Below, one piece after another: positions 20,295 through 31,077 of a DNA stretch of 64,000 nt; the stretch's first letter is position 1, and each line of letters opens with the position of its first letter. The position numbers and the translations under genes are program-made. The notes under the pieces are model-generated. The model did no database searches, was not told the origin of the DNA, and saw nothing but the letters and a program-made list of their open reading frames with translations. This DNA is from Linepithema humile (taxonomy: Eukaryota; Arthropoda; Insecta; Hymenoptera; Formicidae): the NCBI RefSeq assembly GCF_040581485.1, contig NC_090135.1:1591001-1655000 (forward strand), written 5' to 3'.

Positions 20295-20749
20295 CTTGTT
20301 TCCATCAGTTGTGATTTGTTAACAGAGTTGTCTTCTCCGGGTTTTTTATCGTGGTTTTCCTTCCATTAGGTCGACTGCCCTCCCAGGGCTAACGAGCTCG
20401 GCCTACCCGGGTCTTTTTATAGAGGTTTTACCACCCTCGCAGCCCGTCCTAGCTATGCTAGTACCGGCCCCCGGCCCCACAAACTGGGGTTACGGTGTGT
20501 GACGCTATTGCCCCCCCCCTCGTGCAATGGGGGCTCGACCGTTATGCCGGAACACCGGCGTGCTAACGAGGTTGGTCAGGCCCTGGCTTTTTTATCGAGG
20601 TAATGCTCCTCTATCCTGGTGGAGTGAATAACACTCCTAACGGATCCAGGCATCCGGGCGATTGAAATCAAGGCCGCCAACCCCTACCGGCTAATTGGGA
20701 CAAGTCCCTTGAGGGGTAGCCGGACCCCCGTTCCCCCCTAAGGAGGAAC
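20295..20749 (-). other. Element C 5' untranslated leader
   Basis: GC-rich leader without a gene. It aligns by eye with E2 (42250-42549, opposite strand), for example the runs around TGTTAACAAATCACAACTG and the CCGGGCCGGGGGCCGGT-type stretch. Confidence 0.65.
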
Positions 20750-20837
20750 TGTGCGCTCTTAGCACCGTGAAACGACTTCAGCAAGCCGCCCCACGGTGAG
20801 CCCTCTCACCACGACAAGGTGGCGCACAACGAGAGGG
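20750..20837 (-). ncRNA. HDV-like self-cleaving ribozyme candidate (C)
   Basis: 88 nt: P1 CCCTCTC/GAGAGGG, P2 TGTGCGC/GCGCACA, P3 CCAC/GTGG, P4 CACCGTG/CACGGTG with a loop different from A1, joint CTAAGA. Sixteen extra bases (20838-20853) separate it from the telomeric repeats, so this copy was inserted with a short 5' extension. Confidence 0.66.
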
Positions 20838-20853
20838 ACGAGGAGGAATCTAG

Positions 20854-20870
20854 CCTAACCTAACCTAACC
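20854..20870. repeat. Telomeric repeat (TTAGG)n stub between C and D
   Basis: CCTAACCTAACCTAACC on plus, directly followed by the poly(T) of D. It shares orientation and phase with the other junctions. Confidence 0.92.
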
Positions 20871-20882
20871 TTTTTTTTTTTT

Positions 20883-21545
20883 CAGAGATGAGAAAATCTT
20901 CTAAAGACACCCTGGCCCGGACCAGGGTAGTGCTGGATTCAACCGAAACTTGCATCAGAAACTATTCTCATCCTGACCGATTTGGAGAACATCACCCTCA
21001 CACCCTGGACCACATCCAACATCCCATGCGAACGGGAGAATGTCCGATAGTGGGAACAAGGGGAGGACAAGGATATCTATCCGCCACATGAGAGATCCGA
21101 TGCTCATCTCGACCGCCTACCAGCTAAAAACTCACCTCATGCCAACAGGCCCCTACTTGAGAGAGGGACAAGCTGACTTACTAGAGCATCTCTCTGTCCC
21201 TCACTCAGGATTGCTCTCAAGAGAGCTCTAAACAGTATTTATATACCGGGAATTACAAATTATAGTAAATTAAACTTATTTCTTATAATTAAAGCTAAAG
21301 TCAATAACCATAATATTCATATTTAACCTCTAAATTATATCTATACAGGACGCAACACCAGGGATTATATATATAATATATCCAGGTTGCCCTTCGCTTT
21401 TTTCAAATTACTAATAATAATCACAATAACAACAATGAAGCCCTATCTAATCCTTAAACGCTATATCCAAAAAAGTTATATATATAAATATATAAATACA
21501 ACATACAGTTCCTTAAAATTAAAACATAGTTAATTCAAAAATTCC
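20883..21545 (-). other. Element D 3' UTR
   Basis: AT-rich, no gene. The terminal hairpin at plus 20909-20928 (ACCCTGG/CCAGGGT) is followed in sense by GTCTTTAGAAGATTTTCTC and poly(A). The same end is recognisable in F at 40730-40792. Confidence 0.72.
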
Positions 21546-24500
21546 CTATTCAGACATATCAGAGTCGAGGTGTCCAATTATACGGCTTCTACTCGCTGCC
21601 TGTCTTTCTCTTTCTGCTGCTTCTTTGCATGTTAGTACCTTTATGCAGAAGGTAGAAAAGGCTTTCCAATTCTTCAAACTATCCAAGATAGAACTTATAA
21701 CAGATGAGAGGTCAAGGTCCTCCCCTATCACCCTAATCAATTCCCTTCTTTCAGCATCCCAAGAGATACAAGATTGGAGGGTATGCTGAGCTGTATCTAT
21801 CTCAGTGAGACAATGATCACAATAGTCCGAATCCGCCTTTTTAATTCTATACAAAAAGTCGTTAAAACAGCCATGACCCGTTATAATTTGGGTCATGTGG
21901 TAAGTAATCCAGCCGTGTTTTCTATTCGTCCAGGCAACCAGTTTATCAACCATGGCTGACCTAAGTCTAAAACTGGGTTGACTCTCATCCATCTCTAAAA
22001 GACGAGCCCTCCAATCTAGTAAAGCCCGCTCTTTTGCCTCAAGATGCCATTTAAGCCTAGTACTGGGTGAAACCTCTTCTCCATTTTCAAAAGCCGATCT
22101 TATTTTAAAGTATAGAACCGCTAATTTGCGCGCCTGAAACTCTATCGGAGGAGTCCCCATAACAATTGATGCCGTAATAAAAGACACAGTACGGTATGCA
22201 CAGCAAACCCTCTGGGTGATCCTTCTCATGAGTTTCGTCATTAAGGATTTTGCCTTCTGATTCCTCTCATAAGAATGAGACCACACCGGAGCACCATATA
22301 AAATCATAGAAAGAATGACATTGAGATATAATCTCCTTTTTCTCTCGCTGGGTCCTCTACAGTTGGGCATAATTCCCCTAAGATATCCTATGACTTTATT
22401 AACCTTAGTATATAATCTCTCAAAATGGTGTGAGAACTTCCAATCACCATCCAATAAATACCCAAATATTTCAGGGTCGTATTTATTGGGATCTCCTTAT
22501 TTTTTTTTAATTAAATTATGAGAATCACGTCCAACTGCAGAGGCAGAAAAGACCATTGCCTCCGTCTTGTGTGGGGCAATCTCCAAGCCAAGTCTCTCTA
22601 TCTCCCGTATAACCACACCGGCTGCAATCATTGCAAGATGAGACGCTGCAACTATGTTCTCCCCGGATGCAATCAAAATGGTGTCGTCCGCGTATCCTAT
22701 AAGGTTACAGCCCTCCGGAAGGGTCAGGTCAAGCACACTATTGTATCCAATGTTCCACAAGGTTGGTCCAAGGACCGAACCCTGTGGAACACCACGATAC
22801 ACTCTTCGTTTACGAAATAAACCATCCGAGTCCGTATAGACCAATGATCTATCTGACAAATAATCCAAAACAATCCTACGCAGGTAACCCGGAAACTCCA
22901 TGGAAGCCATGGATAAGCGAATAACCTCCCAGGGCAAAGTGTTAAAAGCATTCTTAATGTCAAATGCCACAATAACAAAGACCTTACGTGCTTCACTGCC
23001 ATTAGAAACTATACTTCTAAGCCTTAAAATGGCATCCAGGATCGACCGCCCCTCCCTAAAACCAAATTGATTATCACAGAGAGAGGCGGACGACCCGAGA
23101 TGCTCATTGAGTCTCGAGACTATAACCCTTTCAAAAAGTTTTGAAGACTCATCCAGCAAACAAATTGGTCTATAGATTCCAGGATCTTTTAGATCTCCTT
23201 CTTTTTTCTTAATAAGAACTACCTTTGCCGTCTTCCAAACAGCCGGGAAAACACCCTCCCTGAGACAAGAATCAAAACAGATTCGCCAGACCTCCATGAA
23301 GCCCCCAGCGCTACCCGCAATAATCCCCCCGAGAACTCCATCAGGACCAGGAGCCCTCCTGTTGCCATGTAACCTTCCGAAGGCCCTACGCAATTCTACC
23401 CGACTAATCGCTAATTCTCTATTCCATACAAAATTAGAGTAAGAGGCAACACCATTACGCTCGTTACAGTCATCCGGAAAAAGAACATTTAATATATTCA
23501 TGACCACAGAGTGAGAAAGCGTCTCACATATCGGATGAGAAACAGGTTTTACTTTTTTTAATACTATTTTATATGGTAAACTCCGAGGATTATCATTTAA
23601 CTTATTAATTAACTCATTCCAAGCCTTATTTTTTGCTCTAATAATACCCACTCTGTAATCATGAATACGTGCCCTATAAACTTTATATTTAGCCAATACC
23701 GAAGCAGGATTACCTTTCCTCCTTATACGAGAGAGAGCGCGCCAGGCCTTCATAACGGCCCTACGAGAGGTCGCCACTTTTTCACACCACCAGTAGGAGG
23801 ACTTTCTATAATGTCCCCTACTCCGCGGCATAGATAAATCTGACAGATCTCTTAACGAGTGACATAACCATTGCACAGCAGTATTAGCAGGAATCGTTTC
23901 CGATAAATCAAAAGACCACGCCATGCCAATAGATCCAGCCAGAAGGATATCCGTATTTAATTTATGATAATTCCATCTAGGGAATCTTTTATTTATAATA
24001 TTAAATTTCTCTCTAACATGACGCGGGCCAACGACCAATCGTATCAATTTATGATCCGACAGGGTAACCGTTTCCATGTCAACCAAACAGCTTTTAATTA
24101 TATTTTTCGCCGATGCATTCGCCAAAACAAGATCTATTACAGAGTTACCCTGCCATCTCACACAAGTAAATATAAATTCCTTATTTATAACATTAAGATT
24201 AAATTCCTCCATCCAATCTACAAGCAAGACACCACGGTTGTCCGTTTTTGTCGGGTCCCAATCTCTGTGTCTGGCATTAAAATCGCCAAGAATTAAAATA
24301 GAACAATGTTTATATTTGTTAATAATAAGTGACATTTCATCTAGGAAACCATTAAAAACTTAATCTGGAACATTGCGTGTAGAATAACAACTAAATATGA
24401 CTATAGAGTACCAGTTGACAACACAGAAACCTGGACCACGATACAATAATTGCATGGGTAAAAATAAACCCGGGACTCTACGCCAGCAAATAGCGGATGT

Positions 24501-24662
24501 AGGAGGATTATCTCTAGAATACACCCACCTGTCATCTTCAGTGGGAACCGAATGTGGTTCTGTCACTACAGCAAGACCAGCGTTGGATTCATACATAAGA
24601 TGAATTAGGTTATCCTGCGCTGGTTTGGAATGATTTACATTGCATATAAGTAAATTCGCCAT
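21546..24662 (-). pseudogene. Element D ORF2: endonuclease / reverse transcriptase, lightly damaged
   Basis: Starts at the ATG at 24662-24660 that overlaps the ORF1 stop (TAATG). Endonuclease motifs are NVNHSKPAQD, TEPHSV, ILGDFNARHRDWD and SDHK. RT motifs are PICLLDESSKLFE, DIKNAFN, GVPQGSVLGP and GYADDT. The C-terminal motif CDHCLTEIDTAQHTLQSC is near 21790, and the ORF ends HLDSDMSE. Lesions: an in-frame TAA at 24360-24362, a frameshift in the A-run near 22500, and a one-base shift near 22460. Otherwise full length, so decay is recent. Confidence 0.9.
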
Positions 24663-27283
24663 TATAATTCTATATTCATTTCAGATTCCAATATATCCTG
24701 AGGTCTCCGTCCCTCAGCAATCATATCAGGTATGGTAGGGGAAATTAAATTAACATTTCTAATTTCTTTATTTACATTCAGCTTATTATCTATTATTTTG
24801 CCAGGAAGTATAGGCCTGCAAGCTGCCGTACCAGCCCTATGGTCATCCTTAAGGCTTTTGTCCGAACAGACTGGACATCTAACTTTATTTATACACGTAG
24901 AAGCTCTATGATTCGTGTCCCCGCATTTATAACAGCATTGTCTTCTATCCTTAGGCTCCGGACATCGTTGAAGTGTGTGACCGATAGCCAAACATCTGAA
25001 ACACTGGAGGGGCTTCGGATCTATTGGTTCCACCCTCACAGTAGTCCAGCCCATGCTGATTTTTCCAGTCTCAAGTATATTTACTGCGGCCGCAACAGGA
25101 CATCTTGCATAGGCGACACCCAAGCCCCCACGAATAAACCTTATCGGACTACAGGAAACATTTTCCAACGAGCATTTACCCACCTCCGCAAGTATTTTAC
25201 TCATTTCAAATAATGTTAATGAATCATCCAAACCAGTTAGTTTAACCTGTGAAGTCTTAACTGGTTTTCTAAATTTAACTCCAACTGTGTCTTTAAATAC
25301 TTTCCGTAGACTGGACAGCAAAGTGTCTGCTTTTGAATCTGAATCATCACCAGGGATCTCTATCAGGATGCCGCCGGTTATTGATCTTTTGATTTTGGTA
25401 TCTCTTATACCAATATCCGAGAGAGAAATTTTTTCACGGGCACTTTTCAGTATTTCTGCATAAGTTAATTCTGAACCTTCAATTAAAATTGAAACTGCAG
25501 CAGTACGCGGTACTTTTTTCTTCAAGTTTATAAGTTTTTCTTTGAAGCTATTAACAGATTTATTTTTAATATTAATATTACTAGAATTATTATTACTATT
25601 TACATTTCTTTTGACACCCATCCCAGAGTTTTTATTCTTATCGTTATTAGAGTCATAATCCGGACAAGTATCTGATTGAGCACTATCCTTAATCGGGGTG
25701 GATTTTAAACCCGATCTATTCTTTTTACGTTTGTTTCTTTTACGCGCTATAGACCAGTCAAATTCAGTATTATCAATTCCAGCAGAATCCACTATTAAAT
25801 CCTCTTCACTTGCACTGTTAATATCAGCTTTATTACTTATAACATATTTATCTTTACGCATGCAAATTTCATTAGTATTCTTTCCATAATTAGACTCAGA
25901 ATCAATATAAGTCATTTCACTGCGTTTTTTGACAGGCTTTTGACCTTTATTCAAAGAGTTTGTGTCAACATCAATTTTAGGCGGCATCCTGGAGCCAAGT
26001 GATTTAGCATAACTTTTCCCTACTTTATCATTAATGTTTGTCTTGTCAATGCTTAGCTTTCTAATCTTACCTTTCTTTCTCTTTTCAGTATTATCCAAGG
26101 ATGAGAGTCCCTGAACGTGAAGGTCATCTGGATTACCTCTACCTGTATTCATGTCCTCTCTCAAGAGCCTCGTTTCCCGAATAAGTTGTGTCATGCCGTC
26201 TCCCAATCTGTCCAGAGAGCGGATGATCGCAAGATCTAGCTCCAACCTAGACTGGGGGTCACCACGTTTTGCACTTTCACTATAAATATCTTTTTTATTG
26301 TCAAAAAGTAATTCTTTTTCATTTGTGTCTTTTAGAGAACTTCTCGTCCCATATGAAGTAGGGAGAACACATGCGGATCTATTATCATTCCCCTCCACCT
26401 CAGGGTCCACCGATAAAGGTAAGTCATTATCCTTTGGTTCCAAATCATAAGAGTCTTTAATAAGATTTCTTCTTTTAATTTCTTTTAATTCAACTTCCAG
26501 TGCATCCGCTTTGCATTTACTATTCATAGCATCCTTCTCCATTTCATAGAAACGGGCCTTCCAGTATTCCGGGTCCTCTTTTGAGGAGGCTTTAATGGAA
26601 AGAAGGTCACCCGTTCTACGTATAACCTCCAGAAATACCTTCATCTGGCCGCTGAAGGAACACTTAAGGCCAGTAGATCTTGTCCTAATGGATTCTATTT
26701 AATCCGCCATATCCTTTAGTTTCAAATTTAGCTGAGTGGCGTGTTCTAAATTTAAACCGGCCATCTCTTCATCAATCCTTTTCCTATTATCAAGGGAAAA
26801 ATGGACAGCAAATCTCTCATCCTCTAATTCATCATCTTCTTTAGAGGGAGAGCCTCGCTTCTTCCTCTTTCTACTTGTAGTTTTAGATTTACTACCCTCT
26901 CTTTTATTTTTTGTAGATCCAGAAGAGCCACCAGAACCATTCATCCTCTCCGAGCCAGAAAGATCCGCTCCACCAGAAGTGGCAGGAGCATAAACATCTT
27001 CATCGTCAGAATCAATTACGATAGGATCGCGATTCAGCAAGGAGGGACCTGCTTCATTATCACTAATCGAAGCCCTGTGTCTTCTCAATGGAACCACAGA
27101 AATAGGTGTTCTCAATCTCTCATCGCTGACGATAGCAACTCGGCTTTCTACGCTCGTCACAGACGCAAAGGCCAACCCTTTGCATGATGTCGACCCGTGG
27201 GGAACAGGGACGATATCCCCCACGTGCCGTTTCTCAGAATCCGAATCCGAGACGTTTTGTTCCATTATATTGTCCATGTCCAT
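24662..27283 (-). pseudogene. Element D ORF1: gag-like protein, one stop
   Basis: Frame from the ATG at 27283 (MDMDNIMEQNVS) to the TAA at 24664, interrupted once by a TAA at about 26699-26701, where G has a Gln codon (DMADQIE). It contains an acidic/Ser-rich N-terminus, a basic RKRKKRGSP segment, a gag core (TYAEILKSAREKISLSDIGI; VKLTGLDDS) and three knuckles (CFRCLAIGHTLQRC, CCYKCGDTNHRASTC, CPVCSDKSLKDDHRAG). About 873 codons in all, comparable to A ORF1. Confidence 0.88.
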
Positions 27284-27336
27284 TTTGTATAGCTTGGTTT
27301 TATTTACAAGAGTATCACCTCTCTTGGTGAGACACT

Positions 27337-28217
27337 AATAATAATATTATATACCACTATCGAAATTATCTCACAACTCTATTTATGTTAATAGAATCGT
27401 ATAGTAGTATTTTATATTGTATTTCATTATTTTGAAAACAAAATAGTCCAATAATGATAAATTCTATACATGTTTATAGCATAGTTAGTTAAGCTATTAT
27501 AAATTTTACTATTATTCAAAATAAATATAAATGTTCTTATATAACCAATTGATCACCTAGTATAAAACTCAGATTAATTATTTCTTTATTTCAGATGTAC
27601 CATTCAGTAGTGATGCTAAATGATGTTGATATCCGAAGTTCTATACAAATTACAGTAAGTAAACCATATGTTCATTCAATGTTTCATTTATATATTCTTT
27701 ATTTATTTCTATTTTTCATCTATTCACTTATTTCAGGTTCGTACACATCAAAAGAGTATAAGGAAGGAAGGAAGAACTCACTTCACCCAATATTGTTCGT
27801 TTATTAGAGTAACCAAAACAAATATGTCCCAAAATTGTACACATTTATAAAACATTAAATGATTAAATCAAGATCATTCAGTTTGAGTATCTTTCAAAAC
27901 CACAATTATATATATGTGAAAAGACATAATCAATAATGATAAATCAAATATTCCACATAATTATTTATAGATCTTCATTGAAGTATTCATATTCACAATT
28001 GACACACAAAGTCTAGTATACAATAAACAAATTAACTTAACGATTTAAATATCAGATAACATTGCAGAGTTTAGAAACCTATCTGTTTTCAATTATCTAA
28101 TATTCATATATCTAGGGATAATCAACTACTACATTTAATTATATATGTATATAATAAAGCCAATCTCTCAATCAAAACAGTCTAATATCTTCACATCATC
28201 ATATTTATATAATTATA
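27337..28217 (-). other. AT-rich stretch 5' of D, possible leader with diverged repeats
   Basis: No gene. On the sense strand a block like ATCTGAAATAAAGAAATAAT (near 27590) resembles repeat blocks 5' of G at 62394, 62658 and 62848, which suggests a shared leader for the D/G family rather than host DNA. Part of it has probably diverged beyond recognition by eye. Confidence 0.4.
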
Positions 28218-28437
28218 TACACTCACCCGAAAAAAAAGCGGTACACTGAAAATGTGGGAAAAATTCATCAAATTTCAACTGACGATAACTTCGTAAATAA
28301 TAAAGATAGAAAGTTCTATAAAATATGGAAATGAAGCTAAAAATCTCTACTTTAAGAATCAATTTATTTCAATGTTGCAAAATAAATTTATTGAAAATGG
28401 CGGATGACAAAGCGCGAGCATGCAAAATTGAAAAATA

Positions 28438-28765
28438 ATGGTTCGAGTTTGCGACGGTGCACGGTATAAACAAAAAATTGTAGCTTATTGGGATCAAAAG
28501 CGTACGAAAGTACAGAGTCTCCTCTTTAAAATGCTTTTTTATGCATCTCGATACGATGATTTTTCGCCGAGAGATTCGCATTTGAAGAAAAAGGCAGATT
28601 CTTACTTCAAATGCGAATCTCTCAGCGAAAAATCATCGTATCGAGATGCATAAAAAAGCATTTTAAAGAGGAGACTCTGTACTTTCGTACGCTTTTGATC
28701 CCAATAAGCTACAATTTTTTGTTTATACCGTGCACCGTCGCAAACTCGAACCATTATTTTTCAAT
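28438..28765. repeat. Palindrome within the left TIR of Tc1 copy 1
   Basis: About 160-bp arms (from GTTCGAGTTTGCGACG to its inverse near 28750) around a short AAGGCAGATTCTT centre. A matching palindrome sits in the right TIR at about 30530-30860, so one transposon carries four copies of the arm. Confidence 0.88.
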
Positions 28766-28967
28766 CAATTGTTTTGCATCCGAAGGAGATGTCTGCAGAT
28801 CTTTTGTGATTTCTCCGCCCTGACTTTTTGTTTATGCTCGACCGCACATTGCGAGAAGAGTGCTTGATTTCTCTTGATCTTTTTCTTTCGAGACGCGTTA
28901 CTTATTCGTACGACTTCGTCAAAGTAAACAATAATTAATCTTTTCGCATTGAAATTATTGGTCAATT

Positions 28968-29987
28968 ATGGCGACGATAAGTCCTGAAAAAGCTGCTCAA
29001 GTTGTAGCGTTAATTGAAGATGGGAGAAGTCGAAGGTACGTTGCTGAGGCACTTGATTTATCAGTGTCAACCGTGCAACGTGCTTATGCTAGGTACTTGG
29101 AGACTAATTCTGTCCAAAGAAGACCTGGTTCGGGACGTCCTCGTTGTACGAATGAAAACGATGACCGATTTATTGTTTTAAATTCATTAAGAAACAGACA
29201 TCGAACGGCTGTTCAAATTCGAAACAATTTAAGAGATGTCCGCGAATGTAATGTATCCGTTGACACTATTCGAAACAGATTAGCGGAACACGGTCTTTTT
29301 CCGCGCAGGCCAGCAAATGTACCTTCGCTTATGCGTCGCCATCGCGTAACTCGACTCAATTTTGCTGTCGAGCATGCAGGCTGGACATATGCAGAATGGA
29401 GTACCGTTCTTTTTAGCGACGAATCTCGTTTTTGTCTGTATTCTTCAGACGGACGAAAACGAGTATACCGTCGCGTTGGAGAACGATTTGCAGACTGTAC
29501 TGTAAGTGAGAGGCCTAGCTACAATGGTGGCTCTGTAATGGTTTGGGCAGGAATTTCTGCGAATGCTCACACAGATCTCCACTTTTTTGACGCAAACATG
29601 AACGCAGATGTATACGTGGAAGACGTACTCGTACCGTACGTTGTTCCGTATGCGCACTTCATCGGAGAAGACTTTTTGTTTATGCAAGACAATGCTCGAC
29701 CGCACGTTGCGAGAAAAGTGCTTGATTTCTGCGATGAAGTTGGCATAAATCGACTCGAATGGCCAGCAATGAGTCCAGATTTAAATCCCATTGAACACCT
29801 ATGGGACAATATTAACAGAAAAGTACGAAATCATATACCTGCTCCTCAGTCATTGCCAGAACTTCGAAGAGTTCTTGAAATAGAGTGGAATGACATTACG
29901 CAGACTGAAATTAGAACACTAATAAGAAGTATGCCTCGTCGCATGAATGAGATAATACGCGCACGAGGAGGTCATACCCATTATTAA
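28968..29987 (+). CDS. Tc1-family transposase (DD34E), copy 1
   Basis: 339 residues, intact. It catalyses cut-and-paste transposition into TA sites. The N-terminal paired-like helix-turn-helix (VAEALDLSVSTVQRAYARY) and GSGRP hook are followed by a DDE domain: Asp151 in FSDESRF, Asp241 in MQDNARPH and Glu276 in SPDLNPIEHLWD, with 34 residues between the last two, the Tc1 spacing. Length is typical of the family. The start at 28968 gives MATISPEKAAQVV, the expected opening. Confidence 0.96.
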   Translation: MATISPEKAAQVVALIEDGRSRRYVAEALDLSVSTVQRAYARYLETNSVQRRPGSGRPRCTNENDDRFIVLNSLRNRHRTAVQIRNNLRDVRECNVSVDTIRNRLAEHGLFPRRPANVPSLMRRHRVTRLNFAVEHAGWTYAEWSTVLFSDESRFCLYSSDGRKRVYRRVGERFADCTVSERPSYNGGSVMVWAGISANAHTDLHFFDANMNADVYVEDVLVPYVVPYAHFIGEDFLFMQDNARPHVARKVLDFCDEVGINRLEWPAMSPDLNPIEHLWDNINRKVRNHIPAPQSLPELRRVLEIEWNDITQTEIRTLIRSMPRRMNEIIRARGGHTHY

Positions 29988-30087
29988 TATACGCGCGCGC
30001 ACACACAATTGTACACGCACCACCGGGAGGGTTTGGAGTCGTAAAATATCGTGGATCTAACGAGCCATGAGGTCCTTATCCCAGTGG

Positions 30088-30215
30088 TGCACGCGCACAC
30101 ACACGCATGCACGCGCACGCACGCACGCACGCACGCGCACGCACACACACATACACACACACGGACGCACGGACACACGCACGCACACACACACACACAC
30201 ACATACACACGTGCC
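30088..30215. repeat. ACGC/CA microsatellite in Tc1 copy 1
   Basis: Low-complexity (CA)n and (ACGC)n run downstream of the transposase, present in a slightly different form in copy 2 (48505-48630). His/Thr-rich open frames across it are by-products of the repeat. Confidence 0.85.
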
Positions 30216-31077
30216 AACATGTGCACACGGGATCAGATTTCTGCCACGTCCACGCCGTTGATCCTGGGTAACGCCAAGAGCAGAATTGACACTTATAACC
30301 GTAAGGAGAGTTTGAAGTTTTAAAATACCGCGGAGCTGATAACCACAAAATTCTTATTCTTGCAATTCGGTCTGGTTCAAAATTGAATATCTCGGCACGT
30401 AATACAGCTAGCAGGATTTTTTAAAAACCATTTTAAAAGTTTGGATGTCTAATGTTCGAAAATTCATAACGCAATAATGTGTGATAACTTTCTCCAAAAT
30501 GGCGGATGACAAAGCAAAAGCATGTGAAATTGAAAAATAATGGAGTCCGAGTTTGCGATGGTGCACGGCATAAACAAAAAATTGTAGTTTATTGGGATCA
30601 AAAGCGTACGAAAGTAGAAAGTCTCCTCTTAAAAATGTGTTTTTTATGTATCTCGATACGATGATTTTTCGCTGAGAGATTCGCATTTGAAGTAAGAATC
30701 TGCCTTTTTCTTCAAATGCGAATCTCTCGGCGAAAAATCATCGTATCGAGATGCATAAAAAAGCATTTTAAAGAGGAGACTCTGTACTTTCGTACGCTTT
30801 TGATCCCAATAAGCTACAATTTTTTGTTTATACCGTGCACCGTCGCAAACTCGAACCATTATTTTTCAATTTTGCATGCTCGCGCTTTGTCATCCGCCAT
30901 TTTAAATAAATTTATTTTGCAACATTGAAATAAATTGATTCTTAAAGTAGAGATTTTTAGCTTCATTTCCATATTTTATAGAACTTTCTATCTTTATTAT
31001 TTACGAAGTTATCGTCAGTTGAAATTTGATGAATTTTTCCCACATTTTCAGTGTACCGCTTTTTTTTCGGGTGAGTG

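Larger units (their letters stand above)
17904..20853 (-). mobile_element. Element C: gag-only (non-autonomous) telomeric retrotransposon
   Basis: Bounded by poly(T) at 17904-17921 and (CCTAA)n at 20854. Order on minus: 16-nt 5' extension, ribozyme-like fold, leader, ORF1 with zinc knuckles, a second frame of unknown function, 3' UTR, poly(A). At about 2.95 kb it has no endonuclease or RT motif in any frame, although both ends are intact. It would have to be mobilised in trans by a relative such as A or B. Confidence 0.82.
20871..27336 (-). mobile_element. Element D: AT-rich SART-like retrotransposon, nearly intact
   Basis: Poly(A) is 12 T on plus (20871-20882). ORF2 and ORF1 are nearly full length and joined by TAATG (24664-24660). 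The coding part ends 5' near 27336 with GTGTCTCAC-, a block also found in front of G ORF1. Unlike A, B, C and E2 it is AT-rich. The 3' flank is TTAGG; the 5' flank is AT-rich and may be leader sequence (see 27337-28217). Confidence 0.9.
28220..31077 (+). mobile_element. Tc1-type DNA transposon, copy 1, intact
   Basis: 2858 bp between TA target duplications (28218-28219 and 31078-31079). Ends are CACTCACCCGAAAAAAAAG inverted. The terminal inverted repeats are about 550 bp long, and each contains a near-perfect palindrome of about 330 bp. One intact transposase lies inside. Copy 2 at 46639-49491 is nearly identical, so the family moved recently. Confidence 0.93.

Noticed and set aside
27595..27653. 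Exon-like plus-strand segments bounded by TTTCAG and GTAAG 5' of D and G
   Set aside because: Short, without protein similarity, and better explained as diverged tandem repeats.
28438..28653. 71-codon frames (MVRVCDGARYKQK…) repeated eight times in the Tc1 TIRs
   Set aside because: Both strands of the palindrome give similar frames; position within TIRs explains their repetition.
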